Assembly (NCBI RefSeq): GCF_041296385.1
Contig: NC_091014.1
Coordinates: forward strand, 15,227,578 to 15,291,577
From: Aphelocoma coerulescens
Taxonomy: Eukaryota; Chordata; Aves; Passeriformes; Corvidae
DNA: 64,000 bases
Reading direction: 5' to 3'
Part shown: piece after piece, positions 40,819-53,692 of the stretch
How positions within the stretch are numbered: the stretch's first letter is position 1
Layout of the letters: each line of letters starts with the position of its first letter
The notes under the pieces: model-generated
Told to the model about the DNA's origin: nothing
Database searches by the model: none
The model's input: the letters and a program-made list of their open reading frames with translations, nothing else
Translations under genes and position numbers: made by a program

Positions 40819-41256
40819 TGTTGGAGAATTGTTAAAGGATCAGGGACATGGATCATTGATAAAGGGTACAAATCAATAACAGAACTGTACAAGCAAAAGC
40901 CTGCACAAGAAAATGCCTCCATGAGAAAATGCCTGAGTGAGAAACAGGCCTGAGAACCAAAAGGGAGTTTTAAGGAGGTACAGTCCTGTGCTGATAAGAT
41001 GTACTGACCATGAGAAGGGAGGAAGATCTTTGATCTCTCAAGTCAAAACATAAATAATAGAAGCTTGCCAAATGTAGTCTTTTATCTAACCCAATTATGT
41101 AGAAGTAAGGATGCACTTTCGTAAGTTTAAACTAATTAAAGAACTGATAAGCATGTACTTTCGCACTATATAAGTGCCTCTGTATTGCCAATAAACAAAG
41201 CTTGCTTTATCAATCACATTGATTGTCTGCATGTCTTCCCCCACCGAAAGTCAGCA
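40819..41256 (+). mobile_element. Solo LTR of an endogenous retrovirus (candidate)
   Basis: A 438-bp segment that begins TGTTGGAGAATTG and ends CAGCA, flanked by near-identical 6-bp direct repeats: GGTCGG (40813-40818) and GGTCAG (41257-41262). Near its 3' end it has a TATA box (TATATAA, 41167-41173), a polyadenylation signal AATAAA (41190-41195) and then a T/G-containing tail. This is the U3-R-U5 order of a retroviral LTR in plus orientation. No primer-binding site, gag or pol sequence follows or precedes it, so it looks like a solo LTR left by recombination. Family is not recognised. A 6-bp target duplication would fit class II-type elements, but one mismatch and visual end-calling leave this open. 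Confidence 0.7.
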
Positions 41257-42633
41257 GGTCAGTATTGTTAAAAAGGGCCAGTGTTGCCTAATCATTAAAG
41301 CATAGAAACTTGCAAACTCAAACATGTGTTAGGAACCTTCCTGTTCGCTTCTTGTCATTCAGAACTTCTCAGTCTTTGCCCACTGTGGAATGAGGTTTGC
41401 TAATACCTGCCTAAAACACCTACTACACACTTTGTGAGGAATTTTCTAAAGGATGCTGCAAAATTGCGAACCAGAGTCATTAATTAAAAAGGATCAATAT
41501 TCAGAAAGTAACATGTGACACAGGGTCCTCCACACATTTACAACAGCAAACAATATTCTAATACTGAGCAGGAAAGCCCTAGATATTACTTTTATTTTAA
41601 AATCCTGCTATTTTTCAAAATGTTGCTATTAAACTTGCCCATATGTTCCAACAACTACAGCTCTCATGAGTCTTCTATTATTAATGGTAGTTGAAAATAG
41701 TCTTGGAATACAGATACTTGAAAAAAATGTACTATTTGAACTATACTAGCACAGCGCAGCTCCATTCTCTCAAAATCCTGTTTCACTGAATAGAGAAACT
41801 ATCACAAGTTAACTTGTTACTTCTTCCCCATTTGGCTTCTTTCTTTTTTTCTTTTTTGTTTTTTGCTTTCAGCACTATCCTAATTTCCACATACAAAATG
41901 CTTAAACATCAAGTATCTTAAATGCAGAACATGTTGTACCTTAAATGACATACAAAAAATGAAAAGAGCCCAAGTGACTGAATAATCAGCCACACACTAT
42001 AATTTCTACCTGCATGCATGATGCTTCAGGTTATGGGCACTCAGATTCCCAATGGTTTGTTAACAAGATCTCCATATCTTTCCCTCTACATCAATACTGG
42101 AGTTACATATCCATTTATCTCAAAGAGATATCTTTTTTAAATACTGCTAATGTTTTTACACTCAAAGCAAATCTCCTCTGATTTAGCAACATGACCTGTT
42201 AAAGCGATGTCAGATATCTGATAAAACAGGTACAACTATAGCTGGCATGTTTCCTTGTCTGTTCTTCAGTAATTATCTTTTGCTATAGTCACCTAAGTAA
42301 CACACTACATATTCTATTTAAATTTTGCTGATCTTTCTTTCTGGCTACACGAAGGTTTTTTGTGTTCTACAAATGATTCCAATCAGAAAATACACCTATA
42401 CAGTGTAACACAGTGAGACAAAACAATGGCTGGAGATGAAATTTAGAGATGGCCAACAAGACTTATTTTTTTGTTGTCGCAAAACATTTAATGAGCCATT
42501 AACATAAAGGAATAATTAATGGATCTTTTTTTCCTATGGAATTGAAAAAATCTTTTGCAGCTGTAAAATAAAATACAGAGCTAATACCTGAAGAATTATG
42601 CATAGAAACACCTTATTTTTATTTTTAATACTA

Positions 42634-42651
42634 TTTTTTGTTGTTGTTGTT
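42634..42651. repeat. Short T/(TTG)n repeat
   Basis: Six T followed by (GTT)4, a short simple repeat within the large COG5 intron. Confidence 0.8.
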
Positions 42652-44040
42652 ACTACTGCTCCTAAAATCACTTCAATATGTGTTAGGCGAATATTCCACC
42701 ATCCTTTTTTAATGCACACTTTTAGCCCTTACATGCAGAGGTTGCAAACTGCAAAGTAGAAGTGAACTATACTGAAGTCAGACATTCATTTTAGCTATTC
42801 CAAGATTCAAAACATTCTATCATCTGTTCCTATGGAAACTGAAAGGATATTCTAGGTTATATCAGTATCAGCCGATTATGTTGCCGAGAAATCTGTGGTT
42901 TATTTTAATCCATAGTTCAGAGGTATAAATTCATGCTTAGTGTTTAGCTTGGTGATTTTGAATTACTGAAGCATGGTTAACACTTCAGTTCCATTAGATC
43001 ATACTTTAAGATAAAACAAACTCCTTTTAGACCAGAATAGTAAAGGGAAAATTTTATAAAGTTTGGTTAATCCCCATGAAGTTTACCATTCAAATGTAGG
43101 ATATAACTAATATATACTTGGGAGATATTTTTTGATTGTTAGATGAGCCATACGTGGCTGTATCACATCTTAATAGAATAGATCAAGGAAAAAATAATTT
43201 AGATTTATAGAAAACTCCTTCAGTAGTGCCATGCACCAGATGGCCAGATGAAGGAATCTGATTTAGCAAGCTAACAAGATCATGAAAACCATAACCATAA
43301 GACTGAAGATGAAAAATAAAATTGAATAATGCAACATGACTATATTTCTATGACAAAGAAACTTAAAGGTTAGGATAGAATAAAACTTGTGAAGACATTT
43401 AAACACATTAAACGAAAACTCTCCATATGTATACAGAGCTACTGTAAAAGAAAGAACAGAAACAGTGTAAGTTAGTAGGATTTTAATTAAACAGACTGAA
43501 ATGCCATTGTGATCTTTCACAACAAAAGCCAATATGACAGCTATAACATGTTGGAATAAGTCTTCTCTGTCTACATTAGAATTAGAAGAAGCAGTAAAAT
43601 GGGTGGCTAACATGAATTTAAATAAAAAGCTTTGGATTTCATACTCCATTTTCACTAAACAAAACTAGATTATTTAAAGTCAACTATAGCTACCACCCTC
43701 ATCTTATGCCAAAAGTAGCAAGCAGGTTCAAATTTTCCTCTTTGCAGATAAGACTTCAGTCTTCTTACTCTAGATGCAAATAATTGACTTCAAACTGAAT
43801 AATCAGAAATGCCTTCTATTTCTATATCATACTGTAGTCAATCACTTTACAAAAAAAAATTACAAAATAAGTGTCTCAGTCTAGTTTCCATCAGGATCTC
43901 CTGCAGGGAATCAAGATGGTGGTATAATAAGGAAATATAACAACTACTGCCTAAAGTGTACTATATTGGTTAAATTTTTGACAGTAACAAGGTTGAATTC
44001 CAACTACTAGCTTTCAAGATAGAATTAAATGTCAGAATAA

Positions 44041-44066
44041 AAAGAAAAAGAAAAAAAAGAAAAAAG
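44041..44066. repeat. A-rich (AAAAAG)n-like run
   Basis: A purine-only stretch of A with interspersed G, of the kind often left by poly-A tails. No adjacent retroposon body is recognised. Confidence 0.8.
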
Positions 44067-45020
44067 CAATTACTACTTTTTTACTTCAAAAAAGCATACC
44101 CTCTGGTAGCATTCCAGTTCTAGTTATTTCAGGCTTTTCATGAGGGTAACCAACAGTATATGGATAAAAAGATGAATGGCTACGAGCCAAATCAGAAGGG
44201 TTCTTTTCTCTCTTTTTTTCTACTTTATTTGCTATTCTAACGATCATTTCGTAATTATGCACCCCTATGCAGTTATGTACATCTACGTAACAGCGATCAA
44301 TCCCACTGACATGCTGAAGTGCATAAGGGCTTGTATTATTTAAAATGTATGACAAAATATGATAGCTAATATGTAAAAGCACCAAACGGCAGGCAAAAAC
44401 ATTTGGAAACTAAAATTGTGCTTCTGACTAGCACAGTACATCAGTGTGGGTAATGTAACAGATTCTAAGCTAAAGGAACTAAAGCTGTACATTAGAAGCC
44501 CCTACACAACCATGGGGCACACAATGTGACATCCTGCTACAACCTTAAACCTTGTTCTGCAGTCAAGCACATCTCCACAAAGCTGACAACTTTAGAAAGC
44601 ATATTCATGCACTTGCACAGTCCACTTCACAATGAAGCATTCATCTGAAGATGACACTAAACCAGCAAAAAACAGCACGTATTTTTGATTTAAATTAAAG
44701 TGTTAAAATATCATGAAGTAATCTAGAAAAAAGTGCAACACATCCTCTTGCTAAAGTAGGCAAGACTGAAAGTAACTGGGAAACTCAGGATCACAGGACC
44801 CCGCCCATACAGGCATGCTCCAAAAGCCATCCACACTTTTGGCAGTAATAATTAGAAGCAATTAGAAAATGAAACACTATTATATTTTTCCATGTTTCAT
44901 CAAAAAGTGGAAAATGGAGCCCAATCCCAACCATTCTTAATATCTGAATATCTCAAACACCTTGAAGTGCATTTGTATGACAGGAAAATGCTGCCATGGG
45001 ATAAGTGCATGTATTGCTTA

Positions 45021-45468
45021 AGATCCTTGACATTAGATTGAACACTGACCTATGAATGATTTAAGAATAATTTCACCAATCTTGCCATAACCCTGCAAGC
45101 TGCGGTAGATAAACACTCAGCTCAGAGGGCCCTGAATTGAAATAAATTATGCAACTCCTTGATGACTGTGTCTGGAAAACTGGTCAATTATGTACGTACT
45201 TTCCCCCCTCCAATCCCCTGGGGATAAGAAACAAGACCTATTAGAGATCCTTGACAAGAGATTAAATGCTGGTCTATGAGAGATCTCAGATTAATTTCAC
45301 TAATTTTGCAATATCACTGCAAGACGTACTACACAAGTACCTAGCTTAGGGAACCCTGAACTGAGATAAATTGAGCAACTCCTGAATAATCACCTCCAGA
45401 CAACTAGTTAACTATGCAGACACTTCATCCTCCCATCACTTTTCTCAGGCACTAAATAGCATTAGTCA
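45021..45468. repeat. Diverged tandem duplication, two ~224-bp units
   Basis: Two head-to-tail units, 45021-45244 and 45245-45468, share the same succession of blocks. Both open AGATCCTTGACA. Each then has A/GATTxAAxxCTGxxCTATGA, AATTTCACxAATxTTGC, CCTGAATTGAAATAAATT (or CCTGAACTGAGATAAATT), GCAACTCC, CAGACAACTAGTTAACTATG (or its counterpart with CTGGAAAACTGGTCAATTATG), and ends near ATTAG. By eye about two thirds of the bases agree, so the duplication is old. I do not recognise the unit; it has no long ORF and no obvious LTR ends. Confidence 0.85.
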
Positions 45469-47305
45469 AGAACACTTATGCATATACATCTAGTTAATAA
45501 TTTTTTAATGTAAAGAAAAGCTGTACTTGTTCCAGAGACAACAACTGAAAGGTTCAGCATGAAAAAGAATGCAAAACGGAACAATTCGCAAAACAAATTC
45601 TTCTTAATGAGTTACAATATGAAAACTCAAAATGCCCCCAAATTTGTTAAAAATAACAACAGTATAAAGATGTTACACTGTGAATAACTGAGAAAATTTT
45701 GTTCAGAGCATACTGTTTACCTATTTTTCCTGTGTATACAAGTCCAGCATTTCAATATGTGTCAGAAGTAGAGTTTTAGGATTTATTTCTGCGCAGTTTT
45801 TCCCCTCCTCTTCTTTATTCTGTGAGGTTATAATTAGCAAAGCTCTTCATTTTGCAAAAACATAAATCTATGTATTTAAAAAAAACCCTGCACACACAAT
45901 TTAACAAAGGATACTTACTGGGCTTATACCTATTTTTTTCTTTCTCTAACATGATCAGGACACTTCACTATATGATCACCAGAAAAATTTCAAAGAATTA
46001 TCAGTGATTTTGACTCTCTCCAGATCCATGCTAGGCAGGTAGATTTGTCCACACCTCATATAAGGGAAACTGGACAAAAAACATCACATAATTTCTCTAA
46101 AACCTAAAAAATGCCCAACTAGTCAGACATCTACAGACTCCTCCAGGAGACAGAGAATGAAAATTTTTAGTATGTGGTCAAAGATACAGAATGTTTCTGT
46201 AACACACAGAAGGACAAACCCAGGGAAATCTGAATTCGGCTCTCATTTCCACACCACATCCTGCTAGACCTAAATGGATATTTATATTTTAATCAGTCTT
46301 TAATGATACCATTGATACCTCACAACCTATATCCTAATTATTACAGTTTGTATCAATAAAGCCACAAGCAAGAACATAGATTCCTAACGTATTTCACCCA
46401 TGCAAAAATCCATCCTTCTTACACAGAGACCCAATGCTGGTGTTGAAAGCACTGAATCTAGCTCAGAACTAAGGTTACCTTTTCAGAGGCTGGAGGACAT
46501 GGAAAAGAAGCTCTTTTCGGCACACACACGGCCTGGCTCCTAAAGCTACCAACATTGTCATTACCAGGTGGAACTAAGCTTGGTCATCCCTGGCTCTAAG
46601 ACCCACACCAAGCAAGGCAATATTACAAGATAAAGGGTTTGAAGCATGAGCTAAGTTGCAGAGAAGTTTTCTCATTTTTAAGTATAGCAGCCACAACACT
46701 GTGTCTGGAAAAACTGTTCTATCTGGAATTGAGCTATGATAATCTTAACAAATTTCTCTCTTCCCCAGTAATTTCTTATTCAGATCTGCTTTACACAATA
46801 TTGCTGTTGAAAACAGGGGTGACATGGTACCAAGAGCAAATCTAGATTCTTCAGCCTAGGGTTCATCGTGGGAGCAAAAGAAATGCTGGGGATGTTTCAG
46901 GTGGTTGCAAGATGCATATATATCTATTTTTTAAATTTTTAAAGCAGAAAACATTGCTGTCCCTTCTGCTGGAAGGGTGGCTTTTAATCAAGTTCTTGAT
47001 GCATCTCTGCTTAAGCAGTCCTTCCTGCATCCTAGGCTATTTGCCATTAGCCTGCTTACTGTATGAAGGAAAGCTAGCAAAGAGTTTAGTGTGGTTATAC
47101 TCACAGCTTTTTTACCGGCTAGGCTCGTGGTTCAATGCCTTAGAAAGCCTCGAGCAGCCTAGAGAGGTAGCACGGGCAATCCAGCATTTCAGTAGCTCCA
47201 AAAGTGGCAAATAGCAGCTGCAAAGCTGATACCACCAGTAGAAGCAAAGAGGCAGAAATGCAGCCCTTGGCTTAGGCCTCAGTCCTGCAATCAGATGCTT
47301 TCAAT

Positions 47306-47568
47306 CGAGACAGAGGCGCACAGAAGTTATTTGCAGAAGGGAGCTCAGCCAAAGAGGGCGGGCCCACTCTGAGCTCTCTCTTTTATTCATGAGAATGGAA
47401 AGGGCAGGACTGGGGGCAGCCCCGGGGTGACCGGCCAATCACACACTGCTCCAGCGTCTGAGTTACTTTTGGTTTTGCCCCGCATTAGAACAAAGAGGTT
47501 CAGAGCACATGGCAGGGGCAAGTCCTGACTGGTCTGACTAGTCTGGGAGAGGGGGAAGGGCGACCTCG
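47306..47568 (-). promoter_or_regulatory. CpG-rich patch with promoter-like boxes (candidate)
   Basis: In an AT-rich, CpG-poor intron this 263-bp stretch carries nine CpG dinucleotides (47306, 47317, 47359, 47423, 47432, 47455, 47481, 47561 and 47567). It also has a CCAAT motif on the plus strand (47435-47439), a TATA-like AATAAAA on the minus strand (47387-47381) and a GC box GGGCGGG (47356-47362). Read on the minus strand, the CCAAT-to-TATA distance of about 48 bp is compatible with a promoter firing toward lower coordinates. The same AATAAA could instead be the polyadenylation signal of a degraded minus-strand LTR. No ORF with a recognisable product follows. It is suggestive only. Confidence 0.3.
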
Positions 47569-50447
47569 AAGCAGGCAGCAACAGTTTAGGACTAGAAAGT
47601 AAAGATGGGGTAGAATCCATTTTCTTTAAATTGTTCTGTGGGTCACAAAAGACCATCAATCTGTGCTATGTACACTAGGAGTGCCTAACAAAGCACACAA
47701 GACAATAAAAATCCTGCCTGTAGCCACTGGTACCCCTGTGTGGTCAGGTTTGCTATTATTGGTATTACTTTTGTCAACAATAGCAAAGAGAGCTTACTCT
47801 TTCTAAAAGGATTAGGAAGACAAGTGTGGTTGGCAGCTCTATGAGAGCCTGTTAAGTCTAGACACACTGACAGACACTTCCAGTTTATACCCAGATGGCA
47901 GCTTTAAGAGTCTACCAGGAACAGGAGTGAAAGGCATCACTTCTAAAGCAGTCAGTGGCTAATGCCACACTTCCAAAGGGGGAAGAGATTTCATTTTTTC
48001 TGAGAAATACACAAACATCACAGTATGGACATGCCATAAAAACATGAATTACACTGAAGAGAAAAAGACAATATATTACTTAGGTGTAAGTATCTGTTTT
48101 CGTGTGCTACTGCTGGACGTTATTTGGGGGAATCTGTGCACAGCTCATTAGCATGTGACATATGTCATTAAATAAACAATCAAAATAAAAATATTCTCTT
48201 TCAGAAACCAAGGGGATATATAAAAATGTTAAAAGGAGCAATTTAGACTCTTTAGCTCCATTCTTTTTGTCAGAGTAACTTCTAGCAGTGTCTCTGAAAA
48301 AAAAAAAGGCTGAATTCTAGAGAAGACATTCACCAAATTCTAATGACTTTTGTTTAAAAATAGATACTTCCAGTTTCACTTTTTAAATGTATTTCTGCTT
48401 CCTGCTTCTCTTACAGATGGATACTGAAATACTCTAGAATGGAGACATAAGGCTAATTTTCCTCTTAAGGCATTGTTGAAAAGTGCTAGATGAAATATAG
48501 AAATACAGCTCACTCTTATGTAGGCAACTGATCTCATGTATTATTTACACAGCAGATGAAAACAAGGGTGGAAACTAAAACTGCATTTGCGAATATTAAT
48601 ATCAGATAACTGAAGAACCACCTGGATAAATACAGATGCACTATTCTCAAAGGGACAGACAGCTACCAGAATATACATTAGCAATATACATTAGCAGGAA
48701 GACAGTTCATCTGAGGAATTCTGTACCTAATGCAGGAGAAAGGATGAAGGTCCCATGTCTTCTTAAGGGAAATCTCAGGGGTTGGAAGGTATAGATGTAA
48801 ATCAGCTTGTCAATAAAACACATAGCTACAGTAATAGGAATCAAAGACCTACTATTCACTAGTCACATCTCAAATTCTAGATTTCTTGGGCAATGCCTGC
48901 AGGCGTATTTTCTAAAGCAAACTATTGTTCTCAACATTAAATTCACAAATCATATCCAACAACAAACCTGTGATGCATAACCCAACACCTCCTCATGAAA
49001 ACATCCCCATTTCTGGTATGACTAAGCACTAATAACATTCTTCTAAACACTCTTCCATTTGTTGGAAACAGGCCCCTGGCTAAAGCACAACAGGCATATA
49101 CTTTAATAATCTCTTGATTACCTGGCGACAGCCTGGAACACCTAATAAATCTGTCTATTTTTCAGGTGGAGTGGGATTGATTTCCCCCGGGTTTCTTTGT
49201 CAGTTCCATTTTAGGACTTAATATGAAGAGAAAATTATCAGAGAAGGTCAAATCTGACATGAAAAACTAGAAGGAGTTCACACTGATGAAGACTTTTGCT
49301 ACATTTAAAATAAATGTCCACTTGCTTTTTTCTTAGGCCCTATCTTCAGTCAATCTTTATTTAATAATCTGTAAACTTCACAGCTTGCAAAAAGTGCAAT
49401 CACAGCTTGGCAACATGCTCAAATAGCCAGAAGTTTCAACACTGGAATAGTAATCAAGTGAAAAATGGGGTGGTTTTTTTCCTACCACTTTGTTATCAGC
49501 AAATAGTCAAAGGTATTTACCACAACCATGACTTCTTACTGCAGAAAAATAGTTGAAATGATAGGTCTAAGTAAAAGTTTGAGACACACTGATAATTTTA
49601 ATCCTCAGTTGTTTAATCAAGCCAATTTACTCAATAGGTTTCCTATTCTGTATACATTCTATTTTCATGTCAATCTTCAATAGTATAAACAAATGCTACA
49701 TTGACTTACAGAGAAGTTTAACCCTTGGTAACAAACAACATAAAAATATCTTGTTCTAAGCCTCTTTGTTCTCTAATTTAAGATCCAAATTTGATAGAAA
49801 CTTGTACCAGATTTCTCCTCTTAGTCTAGCAATAGAGATTTAAAATACTTTGGTTATTAAAGAACATTAAAAAGTATAGACAAAAGAACATTAAATTTTA
49901 CAAAGGCAAGAAAATAGCACTAAAGATACTGCAAACAGTTAATAGATGTAGCCAAGTTACTAAAATGTAGATAATTACATTTAATATGAAAGAATGTAAT
50001 TATGCATATTCATTCTTATTTCCCTACAGTGAATATTTACCTTGAACTTTAAGCTGCTCTTTAAAGTTTTAACACAAATCTTTTCAATATATTTTTGCAC
50101 AGCTAAAATGTAGAAATCTTCCTAATAGTCTTAAGAAACTGCATTTTTCATATTTCTCTATAAAGCTCAGCAACATTGGCAAAGCTGTATATGGTATTTA
50201 ATGCACCAAGCTTTTATGACAGTGTTTATAGTTAAAGTCTTCATATCAGCACCTACTTTCTTCCAAATTTCAGGATCAAATCTGGCAAAATTTTATTCCT
50301 ATAAATATCGCACAAACTGGTTTTGTCAATTTCTTTGAATATTGTCACATGTAAGAATTTCTCACATAAGACTTTTTATTGTTTAATTTACACTGGACAG
50401 TGCTACATAAAGCAAAAGAAATCAAGCTCAAGTTCTTTTACACGTCA

Positions 50448-50684
<237 letters not shown>

Positions 50685-53635
50685 TCAGAGTTACAGTCAG
50701 TTCCAAGGGACATTTTTGTGTACAACACTTGACAATACAATACATCAAAATAATGTCTTATACCACAAAAACTGAAAATCAAAGGATTATTACTCAAGAA
50801 AACCTAGATACTGAATACACTGAATTTACTTCTACACACTTCTCTAGACCCAGAGGCTGCCGGAGAAGTGCAAAACATGAGTTCTAGGAGCTGCAGAATC
50901 AAAATCACAGGCCAAAAAGGGACAAGAAATCATATCCTTGTCCCAAAGAATTAACTAGATCATTAAACTTCTCTAACCAGATGTTCAAATAAGCAAAATT
51001 TGCTCTAAGATCTGAAATTAAAGATGCATTAAAAGGTTCAAATTATACTTCAAATATTTAAATGGCACTTCTAAACATCTGGGATCAAACACAAAAGAAT
51101 GGCAAGAGAAGAAAAGAATACAGTCTTTTCCTTTTTAATCACAGAATCATCACAAAATTTATTACTATCATGGAAACCACCATCAATAGGGTAGCTACAG
51201 ATTACTGGGTTGGACTGGCAACTGCAGCAATAAAATCTATTCAAATTCAACTTTTTTCAATGGCTTTTTTTCCCTCCTTTTTTATTTATCTGGATTTAAG
51301 TCAACACAATTCCCAATACCTACCAGGTAGCCTAGGCCTTTACACTACTGCTTATCTCTAAGGCAATGCAGGACTACTCTCATTTACAGAGTTTTCAACA
51401 TTTTGCTTAATCAAGCAGGTTTTCCCCTGCTTTTTTTGAAAGATCAAATAAAACTAACAAAATAATAGCCAAGGCATTTCACACAGTATCAGATATTTCC
51501 TTCATAAGATGATGTTCCACTATTTCCATTTATAAACAGCCCTCTATGACTTCCTAATAAAGTTATCTTCCTTTTAGTCCTCACAGTAAGTTTATTAAAG
51601 CATAGACTTAAACATTTTAACTAGGCTAACTGAACTTTTAAATCTTTGCCAAATAACCTTTCACTTTAGTAGCCAATCATTTTTGTTTATTCACAATAAA
51701 CTAATCTAATTCTCAGATTAGTTTTAGCAATCACATGTTCACAACTGAACACAAAATTCCAAATGAATCATTTCACAGCTATGTAGAGAACATCCCTGCA
51801 TCTGCACAAGAAAAATACCATAAAAGAAATCAAAACAAAAAGCTTGCTGAAATACTGCATGAAGCTTAGTAAGGTATAAAGGAAATCATCTCTCTTAACA
51901 GTACAGTATGCAAATGCTTTCCTCTGCATGGGTTTGTTTAAAAATGGATCAGAGGGGTCAAAGGTCAGCCAAGCAACAAGACAGCACAGGCTGTTCATGA
52001 AGCCCGGCGTGCTGGTGTGTTTACAGAGCTGCTTTTGCCATGGGCTACAGCAGCCACACTTACCCCTTATTTCCCTGCAACTTTTTGCTGTGACTAAGCT
52101 GCATCTCTACAGGTGGTCAGGCATGTGAACCCATTAAAACTAACATTAAACTCCCACAAGTTTCAATGAGCAAGTGTCTTGGATGTGAAGACTAGTTTTC
52201 TGACCCTTTTCTTTGAGCTGCATGGAAAAACTAAAGGAGCAAAGCACTATCACAAATTCAATCTACTGCCATAGTAAACTCTGAAGAAGTTTCTTGCCAA
52301 CGAGATTAAAAAAGGTGAAATATTACCAAATATTTACGTGTACCACAAATACAAGAACTGCTTGTAGTTCACTTGTGGCATAAAGTCATATTCTGGAAGC
52401 CCAGGCTGCTTAAACAAAACAAAATTAAAATATGGTTATGATCTCCTAAATCCACAGAAAATCTGAGGAAGACGACTAAAAAAGGTACCATTTCTTCCTG
52501 CCGTGTTTTATCTCAAAATCTAAATTAAGTCACTTCAAGTGCTAAAAATCTAATCCTTCTGATGGTTTTAAGAAAAGAACAGAAAGACCATGCTGCTTTG
52601 GCTTCTCCAAATACCTCCATCTGTGTCTCAGACTGGCAGCCACCTCCTGCTAAACTGTTAAAACCAGCAGCTTTGTTCCAAATTTTCTGCAATCCTAACA
52701 AAATGTCTTGGGACGATGCATTTCAAAACAGTGGGCCCTTCTGTAGGTTCAGTGGCTAGCTGTACTACTACAGATGCTCCTAGTTGCTATTCTAACAGTA
52801 AGGAAGCCCTAGCAACTAGTTTTCAAAAGAAAAGCAGTTTTCATAAGGACAGCAGGTCTATGTCAGAAACACCTGCAAGTGCTTCCCTGCCATTCTTATG
52901 TGAGAGCAGAAGCTGCAACACAGGTAGGGTATGTGCCTTTTGATAGTTTTTGTCATCTCAGCAGACAACACAATATTAGAAATCTCTACACTTGTGTGCT
53001 TTCAAGAGTGATGTTGCTATCCTGGACAGCACAATGAAACCCAGCAGAAAGGCAGCTGACATAACAGCAGCCAGATCATACCCAGAATGCCTGTGCATTT
53101 CCTATCTGTTTTATTTAAAATATTGTAGAGGAACTCACACATTCCAACTGGTCAATTTTAGTTAGTTAAGAAACCCTGTCAAGTGAAATACAACAAAAAT
53201 ACAATAGGTTATTAACTCAGGGAGTAGCAAATGTAGGATTTTGCTTCAGGCACTTACTTGTGTGATCATTATTTCTTGCCATGCACAGTCAGTCAATAAC
53301 ACTGTGGTCATGATCAGAGGTGAGCAGGACATGGGCTGTGAGGTACTTGTGTCTTCTTGTCAGGAATTAAGCAAAAACAATGGCTCACCCCTCAACTGAC
53401 ACGGACTCTGGGGACTGGTGTCCAGTTTAAAGTGTGTCAGCTTTCCATCTGCTTTAACCTTAAAGCTCTGGAGTAAAACCATTACTGTATTAACTCTTAC
53501 AGATTTAGTGAGTATCTAACTGACAACTCTCCCTTAAGAGATTTTAAAAGCACATATATAGCATTTTGTTACCTTTGGGAAGACTTGTGCTTTAAACAAA
53601 TTAGAACCTAAGTGTCTTGTATCACCATGTGCCAG

Positions 53636-53692
53636 GGCTGGAGCAGCCACCAAGGCATCACCCTCTCAGAAGCACCACATGCTGCTCCAGCC
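53636..53692. repeat. Perfect 12-bp inverted repeat with 33-nt loop
   Basis: GGCTGGAGCAGC (53636-53647) and its exact reverse complement GCTGCTCCAGCC (53681-53692). The surrounding 53630-53720 is richer in GC than its surroundings. No terminal-repeat or miRNA family is recognised. Confidence 0.85.

Noticed and set aside
47084..47140. tRNA-derived SINE or tRNA remnant
   Set aside because: GGTTCAATGCC resembles a B box and TAGCAAAG an A box, but no cloverleaf arms pair and no tail follows.
51136..51155. CR1 3' tail (AATCACAGAATCATCAC)
   Set aside because: Only the octamer-like motif matches; the bases that follow are not CR1.
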